This document shows positions 1 to 12,778 of a DNA stretch of 64,000 nt, in pieces. This stretch comes from Corythucha ciliata (lineage: Eukaryota > Arthropoda > Insecta > Hemiptera > Tingidae). Both the position numbers and the translations under genes were made by a program. The stretch spans positions 32,035,253 to 32,099,252 of the forward strand of contig CM075939.1 in the NCBI GenBank assembly GCA_038030265.1. Direction: 5' to 3'. Under the pieces are notes generated by a model that saw only the letters and a program-made list of their open reading frames with translations, made no database searches and had not been told where the DNA came from. The stretch's first letter is position 1. Each line of letters opens with the position of its first letter.

Positions 1-61
1 TCCCCCCCCCCCTTGGTACAGCTAGGGTTAATAATAATAATAATTAGTGGGCCAAATTAGG

Positions 62-362
62 ACTAGCGTCTAAAGAAAACTCCCCGTGGGATTCTCGTAG
101 TACACCAAAAAGCCGTTAGTTGTGCTGTGAAATTTTTAGTTTAGGCGTTAAAAGGTTTAGGTTTAGTTTAGGGAATAAAATAAGTTTATTTTCTTCAAAA
201 GATTTCGGGTTGGACTTCATAAAGATAAAACATAAAAAAAAATATACGAGAACTCTAATCCTCGGTTTTTAAAAAAAGAAGCGGAACACTACACCTCCGT
301 ACGAGCTACGGCTTTCTGGTGAACTACGAGAATCCCACGGGGAGTTCTCTTTAGACGCTTGT
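62..362. mobile_element. 301-bp MITE with 9-bp target duplication
   Basis: The two ends are inverted copies of each other over about 55 bp with few mismatches; both contain agcgtctaaag followed by aactccccgtgggattctcg. The 9-mer caaattagg occurs directly outside both ends (53-61 and 363-371), as expected for a target-site duplication. There is no coding capacity. A 9-bp duplication fits Mutator-like elements best, but the superfamily is inferred from that length alone. Confidence 0.75.
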
Positions 363-371
363 CAAATTAGG

Positions 372-590
372 CACCAAAGGTTTCTTTGGGCTCATACGCC
401 GCGCCTTACCCTGATCCAACTGTGCACTCTGGCAGCGGATACGTTAGAACATCTGATCCTGGCTTGTCCCAAGTACAGCACAGAAAGGGGGGCGCTTTTC
501 AATGGTGTTGCCCCCCTAGTGACTAACCGTTTTACTTATAGAACATTACTGAGTAGTGATGATATACAGGTTTTTATAGAAATAACATGA
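372..590 (+). pseudogene. C-terminal tail of a non-LTR retrotransposon ORF2
   Basis: One frame is open from 372 to a stop at 588-590. It contains the residues DTLEHLILACP, which match the Cys/His motif (typically T-x-EH-x4-C-P) at the C-terminus of Jockey/I/R1-type LINE polyproteins. Only the last 70 or so codons remain. The upstream part is missing, and the 301-bp MITE lies immediately before it. This is a dead fragment and not a host gene. Confidence 0.6.
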
Positions 591-2585
591 TAAATGCATG
601 TAGGAAGCGCATCAGGTATAAAAATATAACAAAATTTAGAAACTGAAAATTATCGTCTTTGATGAATGGCTATGGCTCGCTGCTAATGCCAGGAGGAAAA
701 AAAAAGAGTTAGCACGGGATCTCGAGTTGGAAAACTTGACAGAGTCGTCCGACAGCATCCCCGAACAGTCAATAAAAGTTGTACGTGAGGAGGGGCGGCC
801 CGCGTGATTTTGGCGTTAAGAGCGGGTTTATCGTTTGTAGCGGGTGCGCGATTTTCATAGAAAACGCACAGATAGAACACTACTGGCGTTTTCCGTTGAA
901 AACGCTCAAAACGCTAAACTCTGAAATTGCGCGATTACCGCTCACGTAGTAAGGTCTTAGGGTTCCAGTTCAAAACGCAATAGAGTGGCCCCAATTGCGC
1001 GATTACCGCTCACGTAGTAAGGTCTTAGGGTTCCAGTTCAAAACGCAATAGAGTGGCCCCTTAAAGAAGTGTCCAATAATTAATTTTGTTGTTGTTGTTG
1101 GTTTCATCCGTTTTTCTCGGGGCACCTAATTACGAGCGCCCGGTAAAAAAAATCTTGCAAACGTGGCGTGATATCGTTAATCACATTTATTCTCTGACCG
1201 TTCGGTACTATACGGCCCATCAAAGGCTACGTGCAACGAGGCTCAGTCTTGGAATTCAGGGGGGTCGACTGTACGGCCGCCGCCCACGGGGCCGGCTGCG
1301 GTGTGTGGTTCCTAAAACATCAAAAACCCCGGAATAACAGTAAAAACTCCTTCATCTGGTCGAAAATCCGACCCATCCCATTCCCCCGTGTCGAGAAACC
1401 CGAAAATAAACGATTTCGTCCACTTTTAAATTTTTGTTACATACAAATCGCCCAGGAGCTGCGGGAGATTTTTAGAATAGTGTTTCTATTTGAGCTTGAC
1501 GTGGCTTAGTGGTTTATGAGTCCCCCGTACATTTTTTAATTGGGCCGTGTAGTTGCGTTCCGCCATAACGATTCTGAGTGGCAGCCAGCGCTCCTTAAAT
1601 TGGACAAAAGTCAAGCGTTGATTTTCTCCGATTTGGGATCTTGGTCGCGGACTTTAAGGGTGTCAGTGGGCGGCCCTCCTATTACTACATACTTCTAGGA
1701 ACTGCTAAATAAAAATATTGCCCGTCCCCTTACAAGGGCGGCAAAATGAAGCCCCCCCCCCCCCGGGGTTTGAGAAAACCTCTGTTCCTCGCGCATCTTT
1801 CGAGAGATTTCCTTCAGTAACTGAGGCTCTTCATGAACGCCTCATCAGGTGTGTTCAGTGGAAAACAGTAGTTGGCTGGATAGCTAAGTTCCACTGTCGA
1901 AACGGCAGGGAATGAAGCTGGCGTTTTCTTCCCATCACGTATTTCAGCGTAGTATTTAGTGAAGTGAGAACCTCGTGGAAAACATGTCTAGGAATTTTAC
2001 TGGTCGATATAAGAGGTTTATTTGAAGAACAGGAACAAATAACGTGTTCGAAAGTGTTATTTCTCTTTTTCGACACGAACCCCTTCATGTCGATTGTCGA
2101 TGCATTACGTATTCGCCAGTTGTATTGTTCTATAGATCGACAAGTTTCTTATGGACCGAAAGAAGTGGTAAATTCAGTTAACTTTCTAAACACATGTTCC
2201 TAGAACCATCTTGAAATTTGGGCCCTCGGGGTCCATTGGAAACTTGTCAAGTTATATCTCATTATATCCAAATAGATTCAAAAAGTTCTTTGTCTTAGCA
2301 CATAATTATTGTGATGTACAACCTATGTCGAGACACCATTTATTCTCGTTTGAAACGATGGAAACTCCTTTCGACTTTTGTACGTACGTATAGGTTCAAT
2401 CGTCTCGTCAGTGTATCCCCAAACATCATTCTTCTCTTCACCAGACCAGAAGTGCTTCAACATGTAATTTCCAGCTGTCAAAATTATATTTGCTGAGGCA
2501 TTCTGTTTTCATAATATTCTGAACATTCAGCTTATTAGTTCGACTACCTCCAGAGATGTACTAACATAATGAGAGACACAGTGAG
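591..2585. other. No gene recognised; small tandem duplication inside
   Basis: Only short unconvincing reading frames are present. The stretch holds the 68-bp tandem duplication at 925-1060 and a C-run near 1750-1765. No protein family, RNA gene or complete mobile element was recognised. Confidence 0.4.
925..1060. repeat. Exact 2 x 68-bp tandem duplication
   Basis: Positions 925-992 and 993-1060 are identical by eye. Each unit starts aattgcgcgattacc and ends agagtggcccc. The lack of differences means either a recent duplication or an assembly artefact. Confidence 0.85.
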
Positions 2586-2930
2586 AGAAAGTTAACCCAG
2601 CTTAAAAGCATATACTCAACAGTCGACCATCCTCTCTACAGACAGGTATACGTCACTACGATAAGGCCAATTTGGCGATACTCCTGCGGGGTATGGGGAT
2701 CCGCTGCCAAGAGCCTTATCAGACGGGTGCAAACTACTCAAAATCGTGTCCTCAGAATAATCACTGGGGCACCGTCGTTTGTGAGAAGTTCAGTTCTTCA
2801 TTCCGAATTGAAACTTCATGAAGTGGCCGACAATGAAAATTTCTTACAGCAGGCTTCACACGTCAATGACAGCTCACCAAAATTAAATCCTACAGGATCT
2901 AGCATCCCATCCCCTCTTCTACCTCAATAG
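2586..2930 (+). pseudogene. Jockey-like LINE reverse transcriptase C-terminal fragment
   Basis: One frame encodes residues typical of the region just after the reverse transcriptase of Jockey-type LINEs: a Y-x-CGVWGSAAKS segment followed by QNRVLRIITGAP and then VLHSELKLHEV. The family usually reads YA-x-PVWG-x-AA, then Q-N-K-x-LR-x-I-x-GAPWYVRN. About 115 codons survive, with no catalytic domain. The AAAT repeat at 3099-3130 lies about 170 bp downstream and may be the element's 3' tail. The fragment is truncated at both ends and cannot be functional. Confidence 0.7.
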
Positions 2931-3098
2931 TGACGGCTGAAAAGAAAGTGTCTTCAAGACTCGCTGAGCCATTAAAAAATGCGCTACTTTGACTGTGAAA
3001 CCTTCAATGTGATGTTCCAATCTAGTCATCTGGTGACCTCTTCTGGTTCAGGACAATCGATAAAAATTGTACCTGATGAATAAAAAGTTTTTAAAAAG

Positions 3099-3130
3099 TA
3101 ATAAATAAATAAATAAATAAAAAATAAAAG
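3099..3130. repeat. AAAT microsatellite
   Basis: About six units of aaat end in an A-rich run. The repeat follows the Jockey-like fragment and plausibly derives from its A-rich 3' tail. Confidence 0.7.
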
Positions 3131-4717
3131 ATAAAATTCACTTTTTTTTTTCTGAATAGGGTAAGTTTCTCAATTTTTGCTGCGGGCGAAGGAGAAATTG
3201 CCATTTCACAAAACTGTCATTCTCATTTAACCTTACTCCAGGCCAGTTCCTTTCCCACAGCTTAATAAGTTTTAATATATTGTTCCTTCGCTAGCCTTTG
3301 TCCTCTTGTAAACCCTTTGCCCTGTACTCATCTATCAACTCTTACCTCTTCCCTTCTCGTTGAGTACACCTAATCATCATCATCATCGTCGTTTTAAAGT
3401 TTATTTCCCAAGTTTCCAACCCAGCTCCTCAGGATGGTTAGCCGAACGGGTGAGGTGGTAAGATGGAGGAAGGGCAGAGTTAATGATTAGGAAAAGTTCT
3501 TAATAAGCCAAGAAGTTTTTGACTTTCCTCTTTCCCCTGTGCATCACCTTGTTTGCATCCTCGACGTTATTTAATCGTGGTAAAATTAGTTTTTATGTTA
3601 AAAGAGATTAATTGAAAGGTAAGACTTTATTTTAGCCCATTCTCGCAGTATGCTATATACGTTGGTGGTGAGTAAACGATTGAGGGAAAAGGAGCTAACA
3701 ACAATTCATTCAGGAAGTCACCACCCCGCCGACCATTCCCTCGTCAATCCAGAGAATTGATGATCCTTGGAATACGAGGGAGGAAAATGCTGTAGTTGAC
3801 GACGACGCGGGAACTTCTCCTGACACTTGCCTTTCCTACCGATAACACCTGCGAGCAGCAGAGGCGATCGATGACGAAGGTGTCGTCTTCTCATTAATAA
3901 CCTCAGCAATTATAGGACGAGGAAAAGAGAAAGGGAGATCCGGCGTGAAAAGGTTTTTTCATAGGTCGAACGGGTTGTCGGGTGGAAAATACTTCGAGAC
4001 CACGGTCTGACTTGAAGCAGTGAAAGAACCAGAAGTGAAGAATGTGGTTTCTTCTTTCAAGAAGGACAAAGTGTTTCCTTCTTTTATATCTTCTTACCCG
4101 TTTTCTGATCGCAATTAACATCATTAATTACTTTTTGAAAAAAATCTATCTATTGTACGTATTGAACAAAAAATTGAGTTCAATATAAAAATAGCAAAAA
4201 TCCGAGCAAGGTGCGTGCTCTGTTAACGATATGCCTTATTCTTGGAAGCAGGGAGGGGAAAGAAGAAAAATCCTTCGCCGCAAGTCTTACTGTACTTATT
4301 AATTTATTAAAGGTTGTCAAGGCCGGTTTCGACCTCCATGGTCATCATCTATTGACTACGGACTTGCGTTTAAAAAATCGCAAACTCGTTTTTTTTGCGA
4401 ACAGAAGACAAAAAGTAAAAAAAAACGCCCTCCAACCGAATCTCATAAACGGATGCAAACACATACAATTCTGATAAAAGACAAAAAGGCTCGTTAGTGT
4501 TAATTAAAAAGTAATTATGAAAGGTTGTTTCAATTTAGAAAACCATTGCGTACCTCTAAACATTAAATAGGCAGAAGCTGAACAAAATAGGTTTGGTAGA
4601 GAAAAAGAAATTATGTAACACTTCGCTAAAAAAAAGGAACTTTCGACCGATATTGTTTTGACGCCAAATTCCTCTTATTTTCTCTTCCTACCTTAGTCCG
4701 ACAGGAATTACCTCGTT
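3131..4717. other. No feature recognised
   Basis: This is AT-rich sequence with a short tca/atc triplet run near 3372. No coding similarity or inverted-repeat element was seen. Confidence 0.35.
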
Positions 4718-4753
4718 GCCCCGTTCACAACGCAATGCACCTGTGGAGTCTAT

Positions 4754-6629
4754 GGGCCGCATTCGGAATCCAACCTTTACGTCCCCTTAGGAGCTCCTTC
4801 AGTTAAGGTTCCTTTAGCGATTCCTTTAAAAATCGTATTCAGAAACGTTCCTTTAGAGTTCCTCGGCAGTTCCTTTAGCTAAAGGGGCCTTAAAGCAAAT
4901 AAACAATGAAAATATGCTTTTAATGGTGACTGTACGATTTATCATGTGAAACCTCTCGCTATGTACGCCTTCAAAAGCCCATTAGTTATCAAAATTGTAT
5001 GAAATGCCAGCCTATTAACATTGCGTAATTTTAATTTATTGATGAGCGTGGACAAGTTCAAGACCGAAGAGAACCGCAAAGTTTGTGCGGAAAGCGGCCA
5101 TTCTCCCACAAGGGAATGCCCTGCTGGAGACTGCGTGATCGAGCAACGGCTACGGTTCTATTTTGGAAAATTCGAATGTAGCCAACGGGTGACAACGTCT
5201 ACAAATTCCATCCTTGGGCCGCAAAACACAACTACTTTGAGACTCATCCAGACTCCCGTCACCTACGGAGATTTTAAGCGGAGTATATGTGCACAATAAT
5301 TGCAACCGACGACACCGGGGAAACCACCCAATCTGAAAAATGGAACGGATGATTCTCTCACTCTTTGGCCACTAGGAAAATATATAAGCTGTTTTATTAG
5401 CCCCGCAATGCTTTCAGACACTTCCTTTATGTTCACAATTCCACCGGCGTCACCGGTTGGCTGACACCTCGTAGGTCACAAAACTGTCTGCGAGAGCCGT
5501 TACTCGGTACCTATGAGGAATGAGTTTGTCCAGTGAATTTCGAAGGAAATGTTACGCTCTTCAACGTGTGACTCAGAAGACAAAAATCCGTTTAAAACTC
5601 AGGGGGAAAAATGCAGTTTTCTGCCCCCACTGAAGTTCTAAAGAGGAGTTTTGGATGGAAGAGAAGCCTTTTAGCTCCAGGGGGTCTCACGAGGTGGCTT
5701 TCGTGCGCCCTTGCGACTGGGGCCTTATTCCGAACGGTCGGGAAGAAAATGCCGCAAGAGGCACCCAGGGACCGCGTATAAGAAATAACATTATCCCTTC
5801 GTGGGAACCACACTTGCAGCATGCCGAACTGGCACTGGGGCCTTTTCCTGGCCCCAGCTCCGGCCGCGGTAGTGAGCTTGAGGTCGAAACGGTGTCACTC
5901 ACCGTGCACTTTGACGAAATAATTATTTTCAGACCTATAAATTATTTATTTTTGCCTAGGTTCCAATCCCGTACAAAACGAAAATAATGAAATAGATAGG
6001 ACGGTCACACTTGAAACACAAGGGGAGACACAACACAAAAAAGATAAATTAACAAATCGTGGTATGGGACCGTCACTTGAAGATTTCCCGTCGCGTAAAT
6101 TCTCAGTAATTTGTGGAAGTTTGACAGCCGTAGAGAAACTTGAACCCTTCAGTCAGTCGACGAATCAGAATCACAACGTTTCAAACAGTCTGATCTGACC
6201 GAAACGAGACCTTTTGCAGAACCGAATTGGATTCAGATAGTGTGCTTCTTCTGTGTCGCTCATTACGCCATTGGAGATCCGAAATAAGTTGAGCGAGTCG
6301 AAAAACACAATAAATTCTTCCATTTCTCACATTTACTGAGGGAAAATAATTACAGTAGAAACACTACAACACAAGACAAGGCTTAAAGGAACGGTAAAGG
6401 AAGCTCCCGAGCTTCCTTAGAGTTATCATAAGTATAACCAGCAAATAACATTCTTTAAAGGAACCACGAAGGTAAAAGTGGCTTTGTGAATACAATTTTT
6501 TCATGCCTTAAAGAACTCCTTTACAGTTCCTTAGCCAATGCGGATAAGGTTGGTTTCTGAATACAAATTCCTGCTATAAGGAGCCAAAAAGGTTAAGGTC
6601 TCGTAAAGGTGCGTTTCTGAATACGGCCC
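4754..6629. mobile_element. 1.88-kb element with GGGCC ends and 3-bp duplication
   Basis: The ends are inverted (gggccgcattcgg... and ...ctgaatacggccc) and are flanked by tat at 4751-4753 and again at 6630-6632. The subterminal 250 bp on each side share many aaaggaac/gttccttt motifs in opposite orientation. No transposase was recognised; the best interior frame (5021-5299) has no family similarity. GGGCC ends with a 3-bp duplication resemble PIF/Harbinger-type non-autonomous elements, but that assignment is inference. Confidence 0.65.
5719..5850. repeat. Dispersed repeat copy inside the 1.9-kb element
   Basis: The segment shares gaaaatgccgc, a following ccaggga-type stretch and taagaaataacattatccc with copies at 14626-14743 and, in reverse orientation, 63740-63867. 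The end points of this copy are less clear than those of the other two. Confidence 0.5.
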
Positions 6630-6729
6630 TATGTAACCAATCATAATTCCCTCGAAGAAAGAAGCATTTTGATTTTTGATAGGTTGCATGGACCCCATAG
6701 ATGCATAGCTTATGGTTTATGGACGGGGC

Positions 6730-7519
6730 AGGGCCTTTGAACTATAATTCAACCGTGTCTCGTACCGTTCAGTACACAATAGAAAATGGGGCTGTATCTT
6801 GAAAATGTAAACTTCAACTATGTGTTTCAACATTTTTCTTGAATCGGTCATCTACAAAAAACCTAATATAATAGAAATTCGATTATATGTAATGACCTCG
6901 GAGTCTGTTATTTAATTCAGTCGGAGGAGACACCTACCCTCCTAAGAAAAATGAAAATTATCGTAAGTTTGTGGAATCCCGAACCCCTGAAAGATTCGGC
7001 ATGGAAGAGGAAAGATCTTCTAATAGAAAATGTGTATTCGTGAAGTAATTAGCCTCATCAATGAGAATAGTCGGTCTCACGACACGGATAAGGGATTGCT
7101 CTCCATGTACGATCAACTAAAGACAAACCTTCGGGCCCTCGAATCACTAACGAAGTCACTATCATCACATACTTAACCCAATGGCGGGGTCGTGTTTTAA
7201 CAGAAGAAGTCTTGCGAACATTGCAGAGGGGACGCACGGCACATCCTGGTCAAGTGATCACTGCGGAAAGGACGAAGCAAAAAATGAAAATTGAAACGCC
7301 TCACAGACTCATCCGAACAGTTGTAGGTACAAGGAGAGGCTGAGAGCCGGTCAGTTCTACGCAGAATAAAATGAGATTTCTTTTAATCATAAACATTTGC
7401 CCAAATGTTTATGGTTTTCTGGTGTTTGCTCCGAAGCCATTATCGTAACGAGGAAGAGGCGAGGAGGGCTAAGAGCTAACATTGATAAACCTAGACTTTA
7501 GATTAAAATGGTTAATAAA
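6730..7519. other. No feature recognised
   Basis: No coding similarity, RNA gene or inverted repeat was seen on either strand. Confidence 0.35.
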
Positions 7520-8060
7520 AAATTGCTAATTTACGGCTAAAATTGAGGAAAACGCTTATTCACGGTTGAAATTGAGAAAACCCCCGCTCGTAGTTAAAAT
7601 TGAGTGTTAAATCACTAATTCCCGGATGAAATTAAGGAATCTAGCACTCACTCGTAGCTAAAATTGAATAATAAGTAATTCACGGTTTTCGGGTGTAATA
7701 TCGTGGCTAAAAATGAGACGAATTGGCAGCTAAAATCAAGAAAAAGTGCTCGATTCACAGCCAAAACTGAGAAAACGCCAATTCACGGTCTCAAAAACGG
7801 CTATTTAATTATGCGACTGAAATTGAGATAAAGCGCTAATTCATAGCTAAAACTGGAAAAATTGCTAACTCGTGGCAAAACTCGAGGAACCCCAAATTCT
7901 CGAGTGAGAGGTATGAAAAGCGCTCATTAAGCTAAATTTATAAAACACCAATTCGTGAATAAAATTAATAAAGCGCGTGGAAAACACCTGATTCCCGGCA
8001 AATGTTGAGAAAAAACGTTAATTTGTACTGCTAAAATTGAGAAAATGGCTAATCCTGTCG
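7520..8060. repeat. Degenerate minisatellite, about 32-40 bp units
   Basis: The words gctaaaattgag and a following cgctaattca(c/t) recur roughly every 32-40 bp across about 540 bp, with many substitutions and small indels. A lone related unit (ggctaaaattg) appears near 8790. The array is old and not coding. Confidence 0.6.
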
Positions 8061-8339
8061 CGGAATGCTGTGGGCCCAAGAAGAGGGGACGAGTGGGATG
8101 GACAGGCGGCGGAGGAGATTGTAAATACAGAAACCAGAGGAGTGACGAGGGAGAGAGGTTGAGGAAAAACTTCATATTTTATGTCATACAAGGAAACCGT
8201 AAGTACTTTTTAGATATACCATAAATACGCAGGTGAAATTCGAACGGATGGTTAAAACAGTCTCTCCCTTCTGGATATAATAAATGATCATATCCTGGAC
8301 ACAGAATTAAACTAAAGCCATTAGAGCTGTGGTGAATGG

Positions 8340-8510
8340 CACTGTCAACGTGCTCAGAATTTTTATCATAAATATGGTTGTTGTCGCCACTGTCAACGTG
8401 GCCGGGGTGACTTGCACTGCCAACGTGCTCAGAATTTTATACCATAAATATGACTGTTGTCACCACTGTCATCGTGGCTGAGGTGAGCTGCACTGTCAAC
8501 GTGCCAAGGG
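8340..8510. repeat. About 75-bp tandem repeat, 2.3 copies
   Basis: cactg(t/c)caacgtgctcagaat occurs at 8340 and 8415, and a partial third unit starts at 8491. Each unit includes cataaatatg and a second ccactgtca(a/t)cgtgg word. Confidence 0.7.
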
Positions 8511-11500
8511 TTTGATACATTCAATTAGACAAGCATTTACACTTCATGCATTCTTTAAACTGTAAGGTAAGTAAGGGGAGGTTGGAGATCGGCAAAACAA
8601 AAACCCTTTTATACTTTGAGGGAGACTGAGAACTGTAAAATTCATGACTGCATCGTACGATTTCGTTAATTAGAATTCTTGCGCACCTAAAAATTATGTT
8701 GTTGTGGCATCAGATTATAAATTCACAATGCCTAGGAGGCATCTTTGCGACAAATCCGCCGATACCACGAAAAAAAGCGCTTATTATAACGGCTAAAATT
8801 GTGACAAGGCACTCAAACAATTCTGATAACATTTCAAAAAATCCCCTACTTCACCGATGGGGCCCAATGTCACCCCGGACCCGATGCCCCAATGAGAAAG
8901 TTTCACAGGTCGAGACTTTGGGGAAAATGTATTTTTTTTATGATGAAGTGTGCTAAAATAGAGCTTATATCGTTTTCTGCTCGTCAAAAACTCCATCCAT
9001 TAATTTTTAATTGACGCTTGCAGTTACGGGCTATTCCCCCGGCCCCCTCGCCCGCAAACTACGTCATCAATGCTGCTCCCCACTTCATCACCAAGAAGGC
9101 GGCTCGGTTGCAATTTTTTCCATTATATTCAGTTTATTTAATTGACCCGGGACATATTATAAGACTCAAGGGGAAAAAAGAAAGACTCTAAAAATAAAAC
9201 TATAGACTATAAAAAAATAAGACTAGAATAAAACTATACTAATAACTGTGAATTTAAGGTAAATCACGTCTTAAATTATGTATTTCTTCAAATAGTAACC
9301 CTTTTGAAATGGAAACTTCAGCGGCTTCTCGTTTGAGCGCCACGTTGAGGAGGGAAACCTTTCACTCGCAATTTCAATTTTTGCATTATTTTTCAACTAT
9401 CAGTTTTTCTTGGTTAGCCGATGCCATTCCTTTGTTAAGATCCTAATGTTTGTTGTGGTTATACATTTATGTTTTATCCTTTTCCCTGCCCATATCTTCC
9501 GAATAATTCCCACACATTCATTTTTGTCTATTCTCTCCGGTGATATCAATCATCCACATCGCTGCCCCGCCATCGTAGCACGGCTAGGACGCCGCCTCTG
9601 GACGCTTCATAGTAGGCATAGAAAAGAACCAAGTGCAGTACTACATTGCCTGGAACACGTCCTTGCGTTGGGCCAATCATGTTACGTTTGGATAAAAATT
9701 AGCACTCGCACAGGTCATTCGACCTCTGTTTAAGTTTTTAAATAGAATACCTAATACACAAAACTTTCGACGTGAGAAGATAAGAACCAACGAAGAGAAC
9801 CTCCAACTTTAATCAAATATTATGAAACTGAAAAATTGGGGAATGGACTCTGAAAAAATCGAACTTTTTTTTGTTTTTAATGATAAACTAGATTGACTAA
9901 TAATCATGTTGCACCGTCCAATGAAGTGAGGCAGGTAACTGTGCCTCATGTCGAGTGACACAAAATATAGCAGGACAAGGAAAAATGTGAAACTTCCTCA
10001 TTGTAGTAAAGACGGCCCTGCTATATTCTGTCGGGGTTTGGTTCAAAAGAAGAACAGAAATGAGAAATATAGGTGGGAGGGTATCATGATTCCGCAAAGA
10101 AAGTGCTTCAGGTAACTCCTACAGCAGCTTATCTATTCACGGGTATTGCGGGTGGCTGATGTTTGTTGATGTGTTCCAATTTTTTCCCCACAATATAAGA
10201 GAAAGGAGTCTCAGACTTGACTAATAAACAGGGGGGAGATGTTACTCTCCCAGGCCAAGGCGTTAGTAGCCCACTAAGCTCCTGTAAGGAAGTCCCAGTG
10301 TCCCGTCTTGAGATCCAGGGAGGGGATTAGAAACCGGCCGCTGGAGTGACAAGACCAGGCTAGAGATCTTCCAATTAAGAGGTCCTCAGGAAGACCGCTA
10401 TCCCCTAACCTTTCGCCGTCTCAACAGGAACAACCTAACCGTCGCTGCAACAGGAAGGAACGTTGTTCCAACGGGAGTCAGGCTACCAATACAATCAGGG
10501 GTCTCTCCTAACAAATATAAAGATACGGAGAGAGACTAATGGAGGTAGAGCTTTTTTTATTGCTGACAAGGAGAGAAGAATAACATTGCTTCGTGGGAGG
10601 AGACAACAGACTCCCTGGACTGGACGTACCTCGGTGAGCGTCCTTATATACCTCAGTAAATTATTCACATTGGTTAAATTGTCTTTGGCCTCTGGCAGTC
10701 CGTTCTTTCTTCTTCTTTTTTTTATACACTCTGGAGTATTACTATTTCTAAAAGTGAAGCATAATTTTTTTATAGAAGGCTGGTCAGGCGCAGAAATTGG
10801 CGGAGGAGTTCAGTGGTTACCCTGAATCGGTTTTCTCGGTCGTCAATTCTTCAAGGGGCATCTCCGATGACACTGCAGACGTCTGGGTTGTCATGGGCGA
10901 TGAGGAGGCTCAGCATGTTGCTACGGCTGAATTATGTAAGCGAACGTCAAGGCCTTAACCAGGCCTACGTCTTGTTTATGTGGTTTACAGGTGAAAAGGA
11001 GTCGTGGAAATGACAACTTCGTATATTTCGCGAATATTTTTGCGTTCGATCCATTTTATTTTATTTTCTATTTCGCTTCCTATTTCTGAGTTTACACTTA
11101 TCTCTTTGTATTTCTTTTCTTCGCTCAGAAATACCGGCACATGGTTGAAAATGTTGGATTTGACTTTGCCTTTTTGAATTCAAAGTCGTATCAATCGTGC
11201 AGAAGCTACAAGTCTCTGAGATGTGTGTCCAGAACTTGCGATTAGTCTTCCCTCAAACAGGAGGGAGTGTTGGAAAAAGGTTCTTTGACGGAAGACAACT
11301 GGCCTACCTAATGGAATGTGCTTCACATGTTACCTATACATGTTTCTATTTGGGTTTAATGGTGGGGAGTCTCATATGCTTTTGTTAATTGTTTTATTCA
11401 CTTCTTTTGAAGACTTTGTCCATAACGGACTCAATAAAACCATATTTCCTTTTAAACGTCTCGGCTTACAATCATACCTAATAGCAAAGGAACGTATGAA

Positions 11501-11781
11501 AGGTGAGTCTTTACAAGTATAACTTGATTAGAGTTTGTGGCTGCCTCCGAACCTCAAATATTGGTCCACTAACAAATTATAGCGGGTATTACTCCCAGTC
11601 GGCACACACATTAAACATTGGAATCAATCACGGGTTTTTTTTAGGCGAATTTTTAAAATTTTTGAGTAGAGGTTTGATTACGTCAAAGGGCAGTTGATGA
11701 AATAGATGGTGTTGGGAAGAGGGGGGGAGACGCGTTTTCTGGGGTTTAATTTTTCTTATTATTTGTAAACAAAACATTTTA
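8511..11781. other. No gene recognised
   Basis: Reading frames of 60-120 codons occur (for example 9410-9733 and 10463-10825), but none shows family motifs or convincing splice context. No mobile element was recognised. Confidence 0.3.
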
Positions 11782-12177
11782 AGCCTGGTCCAGACGCTAC
11801 GTTTTTCACAACCTCTTGCCTGCGCAGTTCAAGACGTTGCAGACAAAACGTAGCGTATGGACCGGAAAACTGTGCAGTTTTGAGTCCCTGGGGAAGACTG
11901 CACAGTTCCAGCGATAACTGAGCTTATGAGCTCTGAAAACCGTGACCTGCACGGACATGTCGTTGCGTGTAGACACTTGCTCCGTTTTCTGATTCAACAA
12001 CACAGTAGGCAAAAATTGACCAAAGGAGAACCTCCTCCATGGCGATATCACACAAAACTGAGCGAAAAATACTGCACGTACTAAAGAAAACTGTACCGTC
12101 TGGACGCAACGTCTTCATTCCGTCTTAAAACTGTGCAACTTAAAACGTTGTGCAAAACGTAGCGTCTGGACCAGGCT
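11782..12177. mobile_element. 396-bp MITE with TTA duplication
   Basis: The ends read agcctggtccagacgctacg and cgtagcgtctggaccaggct, a perfect 20-bp inverted repeat. Both are flanked by tta (11779-11781 and 12178-12180). Subterminal copies of aaaacgtagcgt are also inverted. A TTA duplication is the common PIF/Harbinger pattern, so a non-autonomous member is likely. No coding capacity. Confidence 0.8.
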
Positions 12178-12667
12178 TTAGAGTTTCCTAAAACTGCTCT
12201 TTGACGTCATTTTTCCCTCGCACCATCCATCCCCTCCTGAAGAACTTTGAAATTTATTTTAAACTCACCAGACGCACCAATCGGGCTGCAACTACCGTTG
12301 ATATCCTTGTCCGCATGTGTCAATTCACTGATAATACTTTTACCCCAAATCGGGCATTCATGCAAGTTCCCCATTGCCGTGTATATTTGCATGAATGTTA
12401 AATAAATAAGGCTGCTGATCTGACTGATTACAAATCCTTGAAGACAAGGATTGGCATCGGAGGCTTCTTCAAATGAATGAAATTACTTTCGAACATGCAG
12501 TCGACGCTGGACCTTCTCTCTAAATGAATACCCATAGAATGATTCTTTCCGACAAGTAGCACCACGAAGGTGTACAAGTCGACGCTCTTACCGTTTTTCT
12601 CACTCGAATCTACCGCCTGTTTCGTCTGAGCGACCCTCGGTCTCTTGGTCTGGTCTTCAGACTTCTA
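12178..12667. other. No feature recognised
   Basis: Intergenic sequence between the TTA-flanked MITE and the 3' end of the minus-strand LINE. Confidence 0.35.
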
Positions 12668-12778
12668 CCTTTTTTTTTGTTAAACGGGGAGGGAAGCCCA
12701 GAAGAAACTTTCTCCTACCAAACTCGACCTATGAGATCTATTGTGGTGTCCCCTCAGGTTGCCCTGCCAAGAAAGACG

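Larger units (their letters stand above)
4718..6729. mobile_element. MITE split by a 1.9-kb insertion
   Basis: The outer ends form an inverted repeat: gccccgttcacaacgcaatgcac at the left matches the reverse complement of the right end, which terminates gatgcatag...ggacggggc. Removing the internal element (4754-6629) restores a short foldback element of the family at 33998-34125, which shares ctgtggagtct followed by caacc and aaaat. A single end of the same family is seen near 31588-31660. No coding capacity. Confidence 0.65.

Noticed and set aside
1246..1290. Close spacing of EcoRI, SalI and EagI sites, suggesting cloning-vector linker
   Set aside because: The intervening bases do not match a known polylinker and the flanks are ordinary genomic sequence.
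5021..5299. 92-codon frame as a transposase of the 1.9-kb element
   Set aside because: No DDE, Myb or MADF features; too short.
10463..10825. 120-codon plus-strand frame
   Set aside because: No motifs or plausible splice context; Leu/Phe-rich stretch comes from a T-rich run.
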